In this document: in pieces, positions 42,764 to 51,710 of the stretch
How positions within the stretch are numbered: the stretch's first letter is position 1
How the letters are laid out: every line of letters begins with the position of its first letter
Origin: Sulfurifustis variabilis
GTDB lineage: Bacteria > Pseudomonadota > Gammaproteobacteria > Acidiferrobacterales > Sulfurifustaceae
Assembly (NCBI RefSeq): GCF_002355415.1
Contig: NZ_AP014936.1
Coordinates: 124,001-188,000, forward strand
Direction: 5' to 3'
DNA length: 64,000 bases
Program-made: the position numbers and the translations under genes
The notes under the pieces: model-generated
Told to the model about the DNA's origin: nothing
What the model saw: only the letters and a program-made list of their open reading frames with translations
Database searches by the model: none

Positions 42764-44122
42764 CTACCTGACCCATACTGTTTTGACGTTCACGAACTCG
42801 CGGATGCCGTGGGCGGAGAGCTCGCGGCCGTACCCGGAGTCCTTCACGCCGCCGAACGGCAGCCGGGGATCGCTCTTGACCATTCCGTTGACGAAACAGG
42901 ATCCGGCTTCGAACGCGCGTGCAAGGCGCTCGCCCTTGGCCGGGTCTCGGGTCCAGACGGACGCGCCGAGCCCGAAGCGGCTGTCGTTGGCGAGGCGCAG
43001 GGCATCCGCCTCGTCCCGGGCGCGCAGGACGATCGCCACCGGGCCGAAGAGCTCCTCCTCGTACGCCCGCATTCCCGGGCGTACCCGGTCGAGGATCGAG
43101 GGGGCGTAGTAAAACCCGGGACCGGGCAGCGGCTCGCAGCCGAGCAGCGGTTTCGCGCCCGCCGCAATGGAGTCCGTCACCTGCGCGTGCAGCTGCCGGC
43201 GAAGGTCCTCGCGCGCGAGCGGGGCCAGGGTGGTCTCCTCGCGCATCGGATCGCCCGGCTTCAGCCTCCGGATCCGCTCCTTGAACCGAGCAAGAAAAGG
43301 CTCCGCGACGGCCTCGACCAGCACGAACCGCTTGGCGGCGATGCAGCTCTGCCCGGCGTTCTGCATGCGCGCCGCCGCGCCGACGGTCGCGGCCTCCTCG
43401 AGATCCGCGTCCTCGAGCACGACGAAGGCATCGGAGCCGCCGAGCTCGAGCACCGTCTTCTTGAGATGCTTCCCTGCCGCCGCCGCCACATGCCGGCCCG
43501 CCCCATCGCTCCCGGTCAGCGTCACCGCGCTGATGCGCCGGTCCGCAATCACGCGTTCGACGAGCGCCGTCGGGATGAGGAGAGCGCGGAAGACGTCGGG
43601 CGGAAAGCCGGCCCGCCGAAACACGTCCTCGATAGCCAGCGCGCACCCGGGCACGTTGGATGCGTGCTTGAGCACCGCGGTGTTTCCCGCCATCAGCGCC
43701 GTGGCGGCGAAGCGAAACACCTGCCAGAAGGGGAAGTTCCACGGCATGATGGCCAGTACCGTCCCGAGCGGCTGGCAGGCCACGTAGCTCGTGCCCGCGT
43801 CCGTCGCGATCCGCTCGTCGCGCAGAAACTCCTCGGCGTGGTCCGCATAGTACTCGCAGCCCCACGCGCACTTCTCGATCTCGGCCCGGGACTCGCGCAG
43901 GAGCTTGCCCATCTCGCGCGTGATGAGCGCCGCGTACTCGTCGAGCCGCGCGCGCAGCTCCGCGGCCGCCCGGCGGACGAGTCGCGCGCGCTCGCCGAAG
44001 CCCGTGTCCCGCCAGGCGGGAGTCGCACGAGCGACGGCCTCGAGCGCACGGTCGAGCCCCGCGTCGTCCCACGCCGGGATGTCGGCTATCCGCTCTCCGG
44101 TTGCGGGATTGATCGATTCCAT
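42764..44122 (-). CDS. sad: succinate-semialdehyde dehydrogenase (Sad/YneI-like)
   Basis: 452 residues of the aldehyde dehydrogenase superfamily. The catalytic Glu is E226 (VLELGGSD) and Cys C260 (NAGQSCIAAKR). The overall pattern (INPATGE, PLGTILAIMPWNFPFWQV-like, LPFGGVKDSGYGRELS, EFVNVKTVW) is close to E. coli Sad, which oxidises succinic semialdehyde with NAD+. Other aldehydes are possible. No GABA genes are adjacent. It is divergent from slt. Confidence 0.85.
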   Translation of the reverse strand: MESINPATGERIADIPAWDDAGLDRALEAVARATPAWRDTGFGERARLVRRAAAELRARLDEYAALITREMGKLLRESRAEIEKCAWGCEYYADHAEEFLRDERIATDAGTSYVACQPLGTVLAIMPWNFPFWQVFRFAATALMAGNTAVLKHASNVPGCALAIEDVFRRAGFPPDVFRALLIPTALVERVIADRRISAVTLTGSDGAGRHVAAAAGKHLKKTVLELGGSDAFVVLEDADLEEAATVGAAARMQNAGQSCIAAKRFVLVEAVAEPFLARFKERIRRLKPGDPMREETTLAPLAREDLRRQLHAQVTDSIAAGAKPLLGCEPLPGPGFYYAPSILDRVRPGMRAYEEELFGPVAIVLRARDEADALRLANDSRFGLGASVWTRDPAKGERLARAFEAGSCFVNGMVKSDPRLPFGGVKDSGYGRELSAHGIREFVNVKTVWVR

Positions 44123-44172
44123 TGGTCGGCTCGCTTCAAAGAGGATGGAGGGAATCGGCTATTATCGTTCGT

Positions 44173-46113
44173 ATGATGCCTCGGCTCCTCGCCGGTTTCA
44201 TTGTCGCGGCGTTTCTCGTCGGCTCCGTCGCGGGCGCGGCTCCCGCCTCGCCGGATTCCGAGTCCTTCCGGCGCAACTACCCGGCCGCACTCGACGCCGC
44301 CCGCAAGGGCGAGGTCGCCCGCTACAAGGCGCTCCTCGGTCGCCTCGACGGGTACGTGCTCCAGGGTTACGTCGAGTACGAGTACCTCAAGGACCGGTTG
44401 AACCAGGTCCCCGCGAAGACGATCCGGGCTTTCCTCCAGCGAAACGCTCATACACCGCTCGCCGAACAGATGCGCCAGAGGTGGTTGCGAACGCTGGCGG
44501 CGCGCAAGGACTGGACGACCTTCGAGCAGGAGTACGTCGAGATCGGCGACGATCCGGAGCTTTTGTGCCTGCGGCTCGGCAGGCTGGTCGCGACGGGCAA
44601 GCGCGACGCCGCGACCATGGCGAGGATCGAGCAGCTGTGGCTGACCGGCCGGCGGCTTCCGGCCGCGTGCGAACCGGTCTTCAATGCATGGCGCCAGGCC
44701 GGCCACATGACGAACGAGAAGCTCTGGGAGCGCATCGGGCTGGCCATGGAAGCGCGAAACCTGAGCCTGGCGTCCGACCTTGCGGCGCACCTGCCGGCCC
44801 GCGAACGGGTCTGGGTGAGCCGCTGGCAGCACATGTACCGGGACCCCGTGTCGCAGCTCGAGCGCCTGGGCTACCCCATCGACACCCCGGTCGCCCGCAT
44901 GATCGTGAAGCACGGCATCGTGCGGCTCGCGTACCGCGACCCGGAGGAGGCGATGCGCCACTGGGAACGGCTGAAGCGGCAGCACCAGTTCTTCGGAGAG
45001 GACGAAGACTACGTGCTGCGCTACATCGGAATCCTCGCCGCGCAGCACCATCTCCCCTCCGCGCTCAAATGGCTCTCCGAGGTCTCGGCGCGCACGGACG
45101 ACGTGTCGTTGCAGCTCTGGCGCGTGCAGGCGGCGCTGCGCGCCGGCGAGTGGGAGACGGCACAGCGCTTCATTGCCGCGCTGCCCGAGGCCGAGCGGAA
45201 TACCCCCCGCTGGCGCTACTGGAGCGCGCGGGTGCACGAGCTCAAGGGCGAGCGGGCGCAGGCGCGGGAGCTGTACGCGCCGCTCGCCCGCGAGCGCGAC
45301 TATTACGGCTTTCTCGCCGCGGACCGCCTGGGGGTCGACTATTCCATGCAGCACGTCGCCATCGAGGCGGGGCCCGAGGAGGTGGACGCCATGCTGGCGC
45401 GCCCGAGCGTGCGCGCCGCGCAGGAGCTTTACGCGCTGGGGCAGGTCGTCGACGCGCGCCGGCAATGGAACTGGGTGATCCGCGACCTGAACAACCGCGA
45501 GCTCCAGGTCGCGGCGGTGGTGGCGCGGGAGTGGGGCTGGTACGACCGCGCGCTCCAGACGGTCGCGCTCTCCGATCATCCGGACGACCTCGAGCTGCGC
45601 TTTCCGGTCCTCTACCGCGACGTCATCGAGGCGAACGCGCAGCGCTACGGTCTCGACCCGGGCTGGATCTACGGTGTCGTGCGCCAGGAGAGCGGCTTCG
45701 TCGTGGACGCCCGCTCGCCGGCCGGCGCCGTCGGCCTCATGCAGCTCATGCCGTCGACCGGGCGCGAGACGCTGCGCAAGCTGAAGCTCGGCGCCCGCAC
45801 GGCCGAGGCGCTGCTGTCCGTGGAGCACAACGTGCGCCTCGGCGTGACGTATCTCAAGGGCGTGCTCGAGCGCTACGGCGGTCACCAGGTGCTCGCCACC
45901 GCGTCGTACAACGCCGGTCCGAACCGGGTCGCGAGCTGGGTTCCGGAATCGGAGCTCGATGCCGACGTGTGGGTAGAGACCATTCCCTATAACGAGACGC
46001 GCGGCTACGTGAAGAACGTGCTCGCCTTCGCCGCGGTCTACGATTACCGCCTGGGCCTCACGCCCACTCGCCTCGCTTCGCGCATGCCGGCGGTGGCGCC
46101 GGCCGCGCCTTGA
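44173..46113 (+). CDS. slt: soluble lytic murein transglycosylase
   Basis: 646 residues from ATG 44173, almost exactly the Slt70 length. A signal peptide (RLLAGFIVAAFLVGSVAGA) is followed by the helical U and L domains and a C-terminal catalytic domain: catalytic Glu about E506 in VRQESGFVVDARSPAGAVGLMQLMP, then ATASYNAGPNRV. It cleaves peptidoglycan glycan strands in the periplasm. A TATTAT hexamer ends 7 bases before the ATG. Confidence 0.94.
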   Translation: MMPRLLAGFIVAAFLVGSVAGAAPASPDSESFRRNYPAALDAARKGEVARYKALLGRLDGYVLQGYVEYEYLKDRLNQVPAKTIRAFLQRNAHTPLAEQMRQRWLRTLAARKDWTTFEQEYVEIGDDPELLCLRLGRLVATGKRDAATMARIEQLWLTGRRLPAACEPVFNAWRQAGHMTNEKLWERIGLAMEARNLSLASDLAAHLPARERVWVSRWQHMYRDPVSQLERLGYPIDTPVARMIVKHGIVRLAYRDPEEAMRHWERLKRQHQFFGEDEDYVLRYIGILAAQHHLPSALKWLSEVSARTDDVSLQLWRVQAALRAGEWETAQRFIAALPEAERNTPRWRYWSARVHELKGERAQARELYAPLARERDYYGFLAADRLGVDYSMQHVAIEAGPEEVDAMLARPSVRAAQELYALGQVVDARRQWNWVIRDLNNRELQVAAVVAREWGWYDRALQTVALSDHPDDLELRFPVLYRDVIEANAQRYGLDPGWIYGVVRQESGFVVDARSPAGAVGLMQLMPSTGRETLRKLKLGARTAEALLSVEHNVRLGVTYLKGVLERYGGHQVLATASYNAGPNRVASWVPESELDADVWVETIPYNETRGYVKNVLAFAAVYDYRLGLTPTRLASRMPAVAPAAP

Positions 46114-46165
46114 CTTGCCCGTAGCCGGTTTGTACAACGCGGTCGGCTCCCACCGCGACGCGCGC

Positions 46166-47101
46166 ATGCCCGCTCTCAACGTCTGCCTGCTCGGAGGCAC
46201 CGGCTTTGTCGGCCGGGCGATCGCCGCGCGCCTCGCGCAGGGCGGGCACCGCCAGCGCGTACCCACCCGCCGCCACGCGAATCACCGCGACCTGCTCGTG
46301 CATCCGGGGCTCGTGCTCGTCGAAGGCGACGTGCACGAGCCGTCCTTCCTGCGCCGGCAGTTCGAGGGCATGGACGTCGTGATCAACCTCGTCGGCATTC
46401 TGAACTCGCGCGACCGCGCGGGACGGCAGTTCGAGCGCGTGCACGTCGAGCTTCCGGGCAAGGTGGCGCAGGCGTGCGAGCAGGCCGGCGTGAAGCGGCT
46501 GCTTCACATGAGCGCGTTGCACGCGACGCGCGACGCGCCCAGCCGGTACCTGAGGACGAAGGCGGCGGGAGAGGAGGCGGCGCACGCGGCCTCGCCCGAG
46601 CTGCGCGTCACCAGTTTTCGGCCGTCGGTGATTTTCGGGTCGCGCGACGGGTTCACGAACCGTTTCGCCGGGCTGCTTCGCCTCGCGCCCGGCGTCTTCC
46701 CGCTCGCCTGCCCCGACTCGCGCTTCCAGCCGGTCTACGTCGAGGACGTCGCGCAGGCCTTCGTGGCCGCGATTCCCGAGCACCGGACCTTCGGGCGTCG
46801 CTACGACCTCTGCGGGCCGAGGATCTACACGCTGCGCGAGATCGTGGCTTACGTCGCCGAGCTCCAGGGCAAGCGGGTGCGCATCCTCGGTCTCGGCGAT
46901 CGTCTGTCGCGGCTGCAGGCGGCCGTGCTCGAGCTGGCGCCGGGCAAGCCCTTCTCACGGGACAATTACCGCTCGCTGACCGTGGACAGCGTCTGCGCCG
47001 AGGGAGCCAATGCCTTGCGGGGCGTCTTCGGCGTGATGCCGACGCCGCTCGAGCGGGTCGCACCCGGCTGGCTGACGCGGGGCCGGACCGCGCCCCGTTA
47101 A
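46166..47101 (+). CDS. NDUFA9-like atypical SDR protein (complex I associated family)
   Basis: 311 residues with an N-terminal Rossmann motif VCLLGGTGFVGRAIAARL and the sequence VVINLVGILNSR typical of NDUFA9-like proteins; the usual Tyr-x3-Lys pair appears as YLRTKAAGE. NDUFA9 is an accessory subunit of mitochondrial complex I, and bacterial homologues are placed nearby on sequence alone. No nuo genes are here, but a NDUFAF7-like methyltransferase is encoded at 51711. Its last 4 bases overlap the convergent aminopeptidase gene. Confidence 0.85.
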   Translation: MPALNVCLLGGTGFVGRAIAARLAQGGHRQRVPTRRHANHRDLLVHPGLVLVEGDVHEPSFLRRQFEGMDVVINLVGILNSRDRAGRQFERVHVELPGKVAQACEQAGVKRLLHMSALHATRDAPSRYLRTKAAGEEAAHAASPELRVTSFRPSVIFGSRDGFTNRFAGLLRLAPGVFPLACPDSRFQPVYVEDVAQAFVAAIPEHRTFGRRYDLCGPRIYTLREIVAYVAELQGKRVRILGLGDRLSRLQAAVLELAPGKPFSRDNYRSLTVDSVCAEGANALRGVFGVMPTPLERVAPGWLTRGRTAPR

Positions 47102-48177
47102 CGCTCCTCGAGCCGCGCCGGCAGCGTCGCGGTGGTGAGGATGCTTCCGAGCGCCGCCGTACGCTCGATCTCCGGCAGCTGCCCGAGCTCGGTCACGGCC
47201 GCATAGAACGCCGAAAGATCGCCCTTGTGCGTCCGCAGCAGCGCCTGCAATGCCGGGACGTGGCGATGGTAGGTCCCGAGCGAGAGCAGGTGGGCGTTGT
47301 TCAGGTCCTGGGCGAACCAGGCATCGTAAGCCGCGTGGCCGCCCCAGCGTTCCTTGAGGCGCGCGTAGTCCTCGCGCATCTCGGCGAAGATCTGCGTTTT
47401 GCCGGCACGCTTCTCCTCGACCGTGACGCCGGAATCGTACAGCTGCTCGAGCCGGTCGCGGTGCTTGAGCACGAGCGCGACGAACTCCTCGCGCCGCTTC
47501 AGCCGCTCTTCGTAGCGCGCGTAGGCGTCGTCGTCCGCCGTCTGCCGGAGCCAGCGACGGATGCCCTCGAGCTCGATGGTCATCGCGAAGGACTCGCTGA
47601 AGGCGGTGTCGCCCCGCACGTAGAGCCGCTGGTGCGCGAGCTCGTGGAACATGAGCCCCGCGATCTCGACCGTCGGGCGGTGGACGATCGTGTTCAGCAT
47701 GGGATCGCGCAGCCACCCCAGCGTGGAGTAGGCGGTCACGCCGCCTACGTAGACGTCGTGCCCTTCCGCCCGCAGCTTCGCCGCGAACGCCTCGGCGTCC
47801 TCGCGCGCGAAGTAACCGCGGTAGGCGACGCACCCGGTCACGAGGAAGCACCACTCGCGCGGCTTGAGCGAGAGCTCCGGGGTCGCGAAGACGTTCCAGA
47901 GCACGTACTGGCGCCCGACGTCGGCATAAGCGCGGTAGCTGGAATTGTCGGGCAGCCCGAGCTCGCGCGAGGCGTAATCGCGCAGCGTGAGCACGGTGGC
48001 GAGCTTCTCCTTGAGATCCGGGCCGGTCTCGGGATCGGCAATCACCTTGTCGATCGGGCGAGCCTTGGAAAGGATCTCCACCTGGCCGTTGACCGCCTGC
48101 GCGTAGTAGCTCAGGTTGGCGCAGCCGAGGAGCGAGAGGACCGCGAGGGTCGTGAAGAGGACTCGTAGAAGGCGCAT
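47098..48177 (-). CDS. lipoprotein zinc aminopeptidase (Aminopep/PF10023 family)
   Basis: 359 residues. A lipoprotein signal with lipobox LSLLGC places the lipidated Cys at C19. The zinc motif HELAH is at 178-182 ([14 protein letters not shown]), followed by [15 protein letters not shown] with the likely third ligand Glu, and [16 protein letters not shown] earlier. This family of putative aminopeptidases is widespread in beta- and gammaproteobacteria and has no clear assigned substrate. It is convergent with the NDUFA9-like gene and divergent from cca. Confidence 0.88.
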   Translation of the reverse strand: MRLLRVLFTTLAVLSLLGCANLSYYAQAVNGQVEILSKARPIDKVIADPETGPDLKEKLATVLTLRDYASRELGLPDNSSYRAYADVGRQYVLWNVFATPELSLKPREWCFLVTGCVAYRGYFAREDAEAFAAKLRAEGHDVYVGGVTAYSTLGWLRDPMLNTIVHRPTVEIAGLMFHELAHQRLYVRGDTAFSESFAMTIELEGIRRWLRQTADDDAYARYEERLKRREEFVALVLKHRDRLEQLYDSGVTVEEKRAGKTQIFAEMREDYARLKERWGGHAAYDAWFAQDLNNAHLLSLGTYHRHVPALQALLRTHKGDLSAFYAAVTELGQLPEIERTAALGSILTTATLPARLEER

Positions 48178-48294
48178 GAATTCCCCTTGGCCGCGGCACT
48201 ATGCCACAATGGCCGCCGCCGCAACATGGCCGCCCGAACATCGTGGCCTCTGTCCCGACGGGCGCGCCGCGGGCCGGCCTTCCTCGAGGAGCCC

Positions 48295-49551
48295 ATGCAG
48301 ATCTATCTCGTCGGCGGCGCCGTGCGCGACCGGCTCCTCGGCCTGCCGGTGACCGACCGCGACTACGTCGTGGTCGGCGCCACGCCGGAGGAAATGGTCG
48401 CCAGGGGGTTCCGTCCCGTCGGCGCCGACTTCCCCGTGTTCCTGCACCCCGAAACGAAGGAGGAGTACGCGCTCGCCCGCACGGAGCGCAAGTCCGGTCA
48501 CGGCTACAAGGGCTTCACGGTGTATGCGGCGCCCGACGTCACGCTCGAAGAGGACCTGCGCCGCCGCGACCTCACCATCAACGCGATGGCGGAGACCCCC
48601 GAAGGCGAGCTCATCGATCCCTTCGGCGGCGAGCGCGATCTGCGCGACGGCATTCTGAGGCACGTCTCGCCGGCCTTCGCCGAAGACCCCGTGCGGGTCC
48701 TGCGCGTCGCGCGCTTCGCCGCGCGCTACGCGAAGTGGGGCTTCCGCGTGGCGCACGGGACGATCAAGCTGATGCGCGGGATCGTGGATGCGGGTGAGGT
48801 CGATCATCTCGTGCCCGAGCGGGTGTGGTCGGAGCTCGAGCGCGCTCTCGGCGAGGACCGGCCATCGCGCTTTTTTGCCGTGCTCAGGAGCTGCGGCGCG
48901 CTCGCCCGGCTCTTTCCGGAGATCGATGCGCTGTACGGTGTCCCGCAGCCCGAGCGGCATCACCCGGAGATCGATACCGGGGTGCACGCGATGCTCGTGC
49001 TCGAGCAGGCCGCGAAGCTCTCGGCGGACACGCGCGTGCGTTTCGCCGCCCTGCTGCACGACGTGGGCAAGGGCACCACGCCGCCGGACGAATGGCCGCG
49101 CCACATCGATCACGAGTCGCGCGGCGCGCGGCTGATCGTCGATTTCTGCGCCCGCTTCCGCGTGCCGAACGAGTACCGCGACCTCGCGGTGCTCGTCGCC
49201 CGCTATCACGCACACTGCCACCGCGTTCAGGAGCTGCGTCCCGGAACCGTGCTCGAGGTCATCGAGGCGCTCGACGCCTTTCGCCGGCCCGAGCGCGTGG
49301 AACAGTTCCTGCTCGCCTGCGAGGCCGACGCGCGCGGGCGCACCGGGCACGAGGACGCGGAGTATCCGCAGGCGGAGCTTTTCCGGCGTGCGGCGGCGGC
49401 CGCGCGCGGGGTCGACACCGCGGAAATCGCACGGAAGGCGGCCGAACAGGGCCTCACGGGGCCGGCCGTGGGCGAGCGGATCCGCGCGCGCAGAACCGAA
49501 GCGATCAACGCGGTATTATTGGATGCCCGGTCGACAGGAGCAGGATCATGA
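48295..49551 (+). CDS. cca: multifunctional CCA tRNA nucleotidyltransferase with HD domain
   Basis: 418 residues from ATG 48295 (GAGGAG upstream), beginning [19 protein letters not shown]. The class II polymerase site is seen in [11 protein letters not shown] and [11 protein letters not shown]; the HD phosphohydrolase domain follows with HDVGKGTTP and the [12 protein letters not shown] block. It adds or repairs the tRNA 3' CCA. An open frame extends upstream to 48187 but the family starts at the chosen ATG. Its TGA overlaps the next ATG (ATGA). Confidence 0.95.
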   Translation: MQIYLVGGAVRDRLLGLPVTDRDYVVVGATPEEMVARGFRPVGADFPVFLHPETKEEYALARTERKSGHGYKGFTVYAAPDVTLEEDLRRRDLTINAMAETPEGELIDPFGGERDLRDGILRHVSPAFAEDPVRVLRVARFAARYAKWGFRVAHGTIKLMRGIVDAGEVDHLVPERVWSELERALGEDRPSRFFAVLRSCGALARLFPEIDALYGVPQPERHHPEIDTGVHAMLVLEQAAKLSADTRVRFAALLHDVGKGTTPPDEWPRHIDHESRGARLIVDFCARFRVPNEYRDLAVLVARYHAHCHRVQELRPGTVLEVIEALDAFRRPERVEQFLLACEADARGRTGHEDAEYPQAELFRRAAAAARGVDTAEIARKAAEQGLTGPAVGERIRARRTEAINAVLLDARSTGAGS

Positions 49552-50057
49552 GAAACCGCACCGCCGCTTTCGTGTTTCCGCTCTTTCTCGTGATTTCCGC
49601 CGTCCTGGTCGGCCTGCGCGCCGCCGCGGCAGCGGAAGGCGGAGAGCCGGGGGCCGCCAAGGTCGTCTGGCACGTGGACTTCGGCAGTCCACGGCGCCTG
49701 AGCGCCATGATCCAGAACGTGAACAACATGGTGACGACCTACCAGGAGAACCTGCAGGACTACGACGTCCGCATCGTGTTCCTCGCGGCCGGCATCCGCT
49801 TCGTCACCGAGGATCCGCTCGCCAAAACGCCGTTCGCCGAGGACAAGGCGCTCAAGGCGCGCCGGGGCGAGCTGATACAGCGGCTACAGCAGCTGCGCCA
49901 GCTGCACAACGTGAAGCTCGAGCTGTGCGAGATCACCCGCGAGGCGATCGGACTGCGCAAGGAGAAGGTGATCGAAGGCGTCGAGCCGGTGCGATCGGGC
50001 GTGGTGCGCATCGCCGAGCTGCAGAGCCAGGGATTTGCTTATCTGAAGATTGAATGA
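49548..50057 (+). CDS. exported DsrE/F-like protein
   Basis: 169 residues with a signal peptide ([22 protein letters not shown]) and a compact alpha-beta domain resembling DsrE/F-like proteins: [28 protein letters not shown], then [20 protein letters not shown], and a C-terminal [18 protein letters not shown]. The single Cys (KLELCEIT) sits where DsrE-like proteins hold their conserved Cys. It overlaps cca by 4 bases. Family roles include sulfur carriage and redox; here unknown. Confidence 0.8.
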   Translation: MRNRTAAFVFPLFLVISAVLVGLRAAAAAEGGEPGAAKVVWHVDFGSPRRLSAMIQNVNNMVTTYQENLQDYDVRIVFLAAGIRFVTEDPLAKTPFAEDKALKARRGELIQRLQQLRQLHNVKLELCEITREAIGLRKEKVIEGVEPVRSGVVRIAELQSQGFAYLKIE

Positions 50058-50060
50058 ATC

Positions 50061-50120
50061 AGACGGTGAATGGTGATCCGTGACGGGTGATGGGCGAGCC
50101 CGTCACGAATCACGAGTCGT
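50061..50120. repeat. heptamer-armed palindromic element, copy F (GGTGATC subtype)
   Basis: Left arm in 7-nt steps ACGGTGA, ATGGTGA, TCCGTGA, CGGGTGA; centre TGGGCGAGCCC; right arm, opposite strand, ACTCGTG, ATTCGTG, ACGGG. A smaller and more degenerate version of copies A-E. It starts 4 bases after the DsrE-like gene stop. Confidence 0.6.
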
Positions 50121-50165
50121 CGGTCCGCTTGGTCTGCGCGCCCGTTTTCGGAACTCCCTGAATAG

Positions 50166-50248
50166 TTTGTCACTGCGAGGAGCGAAGCGACGAAGCAATC
50201 TCGCATCGCACGAGACGGAGCTTCTTCGCTGCGCTCGCAATGACAAAA
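50166..50248. repeat. palindromic intergenic repeat (TTTGTCACTGCGAGGAGCGA type)
   Basis: Left arm TTTGTCACTGCGAGGAGCGA (50166-50185) continuing AGCGACGAAGCAATCTCG; right arm CGAGACGGAGCTTCTTCGCT (50211-50230) continuing GCGCTCGCAATGACAAAA. The outer 7 bases are perfectly complementary. It ends 12 bases before the rimO start and so forms its immediate upstream region. Similar elements occur dispersed in many bacterial genomes. Confidence 0.8.
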
Positions 50249-50259
50249 GAAGCCCCAAA

Positions 50260-51624
50260 ATGAAACCAACCTCACTCGAGAACAATCGGCGGGCGCCGTC
50301 GGCGCAGGCCGCGCCGCGCATCGGCTTCGTCAGCCTCGGCTGCCCCAAGGCGCTCGTCGACAGCGAGCGCATCCTCACCCAGCTGCGCGCCGAGGGGTAT
50401 GCGCTGTCGCCGTCCTACGAGGGCGCGGACCTCGTGGTCGTGAACACGTGCGGCTTCATCGAGGACGCGGTCGAGGAGTCCCTCGAGGCGATCGGCGAGG
50501 CCGTGGCCAAGAACGGCCGGGTCGTGGTCACCGGATGCCTCGGCGCGCGCGCCGAGCTCATCCGCGCGCGGCACCCGCAGGTGCTGGCGGTCACCGGTCC
50601 GCACGCCTACGACGAGGTCATGCGGGCCGTGCACGCCGAGCTCGCGCGCCCGCACGATCCGTTCACGGATCTCGTTCCGCCCGCCGGCATCAAGCTCACG
50701 CCGCGTCACTACGCCTACCTCAAGATTTCGGAGGGGTGCAACCATCGCTGCACGTTCTGCGTGATCCCGCAGCTGCGCGGCGATCTGGTCAGCCGTCCGG
50801 TCGGCGAGGTGCTGAGCGAAGCCGAGGCGCTGGTGCATGCCGGCGTGAAGGAGCTGCTCGTGGTCTCGCAGGATACGAGCGCGTACGGCGTCGACGTGAA
50901 ATACCGCACCGGCTTCTGGCAGGGCCGCCCGGTGAAGACGCGCCTGACGGAGCTGGCCCATGCCCTCGGAGGTCTGGGCGCGTGGGTCCGGCTGCATTAC
51001 ATCTATCCCTATCCCCACGTCGACGAGCTCATCCCGCTGATGGCGGAAGGGCGCCTGCTTCCCTACCTCGACGCCCCGTTTCAGCACGCGAGCCCCGCGA
51101 TCCTGAAACGGATGAAGCGTCCGGCCGCGGCCGCGGACGTGCTTGCGCGCCTCAAGCGCTGGCGCCAGGCCTGCCCGGACCTCGCCGTGCGCAGCACCTT
51201 CATCGTCGGTTTCCCGGGAGAGACGGAGGCCGATTTCCGGCGGCTGCTCGACTTTCTGGAGGAGGCGCAGCTCGACCGGGTCGGCTGCTTCAGCTACTCG
51301 CCGGTGGACGGCGCCCCCGCCAATGCCCTGCCCGATCCGGTCCCCGAAGACGTGAAGGAGGAGCGACGCGCCCGGCTCATGGCGCTGCAGGCGCGCATCT
51401 CCGCGGAGCGGCTGCAACGCCGCGTCGGGCGGGAGATGACGGTGCTGGTCGACGAAGCGGGACCTGAAGGCGAGGCGATCGCGAGGTCGCCGGCGGACGC
51501 TCCCGAGATCGACGGACGGGTCTACCTGGAGAATTCAGGCGGCGTCGCCGCCGGCGACTTCATCAAGGTGCGCGTTACCCGCGCCGGCGAGCATGACCTC
51601 TGGGCAACCACGGACAAATGTTGA
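50260..51624 (+). CDS. rimO: ribosomal protein S12 methylthiotransferase
   Basis: 454 residues from ATG 50260. The UPF0004 domain has its three cluster cysteines at C28 ([15 protein letters not shown]), C64 (NTCGFIEDA) and C93 (TGCLGAR); the radical-SAM cluster is CNHRCTFC (C160, C164, C167) and a TRAM domain ends the chain. It adds a methylthio group to Asp of S12. The last codons and TGA (TGTTGA) lie at the edge of palindromic element D, so the C-terminus may have been changed by it. Confidence 0.95.
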   Translation: MKPTSLENNRRAPSAQAAPRIGFVSLGCPKALVDSERILTQLRAEGYALSPSYEGADLVVVNTCGFIEDAVEESLEAIGEAVAKNGRVVVTGCLGARAELIRARHPQVLAVTGPHAYDEVMRAVHAELARPHDPFTDLVPPAGIKLTPRHYAYLKISEGCNHRCTFCVIPQLRGDLVSRPVGEVLSEAEALVHAGVKELLVVSQDTSAYGVDVKYRTGFWQGRPVKTRLTELAHALGGLGAWVRLHYIYPYPHVDELIPLMAEGRLLPYLDAPFQHASPAILKRMKRPAAAADVLARLKRWRQACPDLAVRSTFIVGFPGETEADFRRLLDFLEEAQLDRVGCFSYSPVDGAPANALPDPVPEDVKEERRARLMALQARISAERLQRRVGREMTVLVDEAGPEGEAIARSPADAPEIDGRVYLENSGGVAAGDFIKVRVTRAGEHDLWATTDKC

Positions 51625-51706
51625 ATGTTCAATTCTTGGTGCATAGTTAAGGTGCGCGCTTCGCGCGCTCGTGAATTCAACATTCGACATTAAGAATTCA
51701 AAATTG
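51618..51706. repeat. heptamer-armed palindromic element, copy D
   Basis: Left arm GAATGTT, CAATTCT, TGGTGCA, TAGTTAA; centre GGTGCGCGCTTCGCGCGCTCG; right arm, opposite strand, CAATTTT, GAATTCT, TAATGTC, GAATGTT, GAATTCA. It lies between the convergent rimO and MidA-type genes and includes the rimO stop codon. Confidence 0.8.
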
Positions 51707-51710
51707 CCGT

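Noticed and set aside
50061-50248. Repeats before rimO considered as a CRISPR array
   Set aside because: They are two single inverted repeats with no regular direct repeats and spacers; no cas genes are present.
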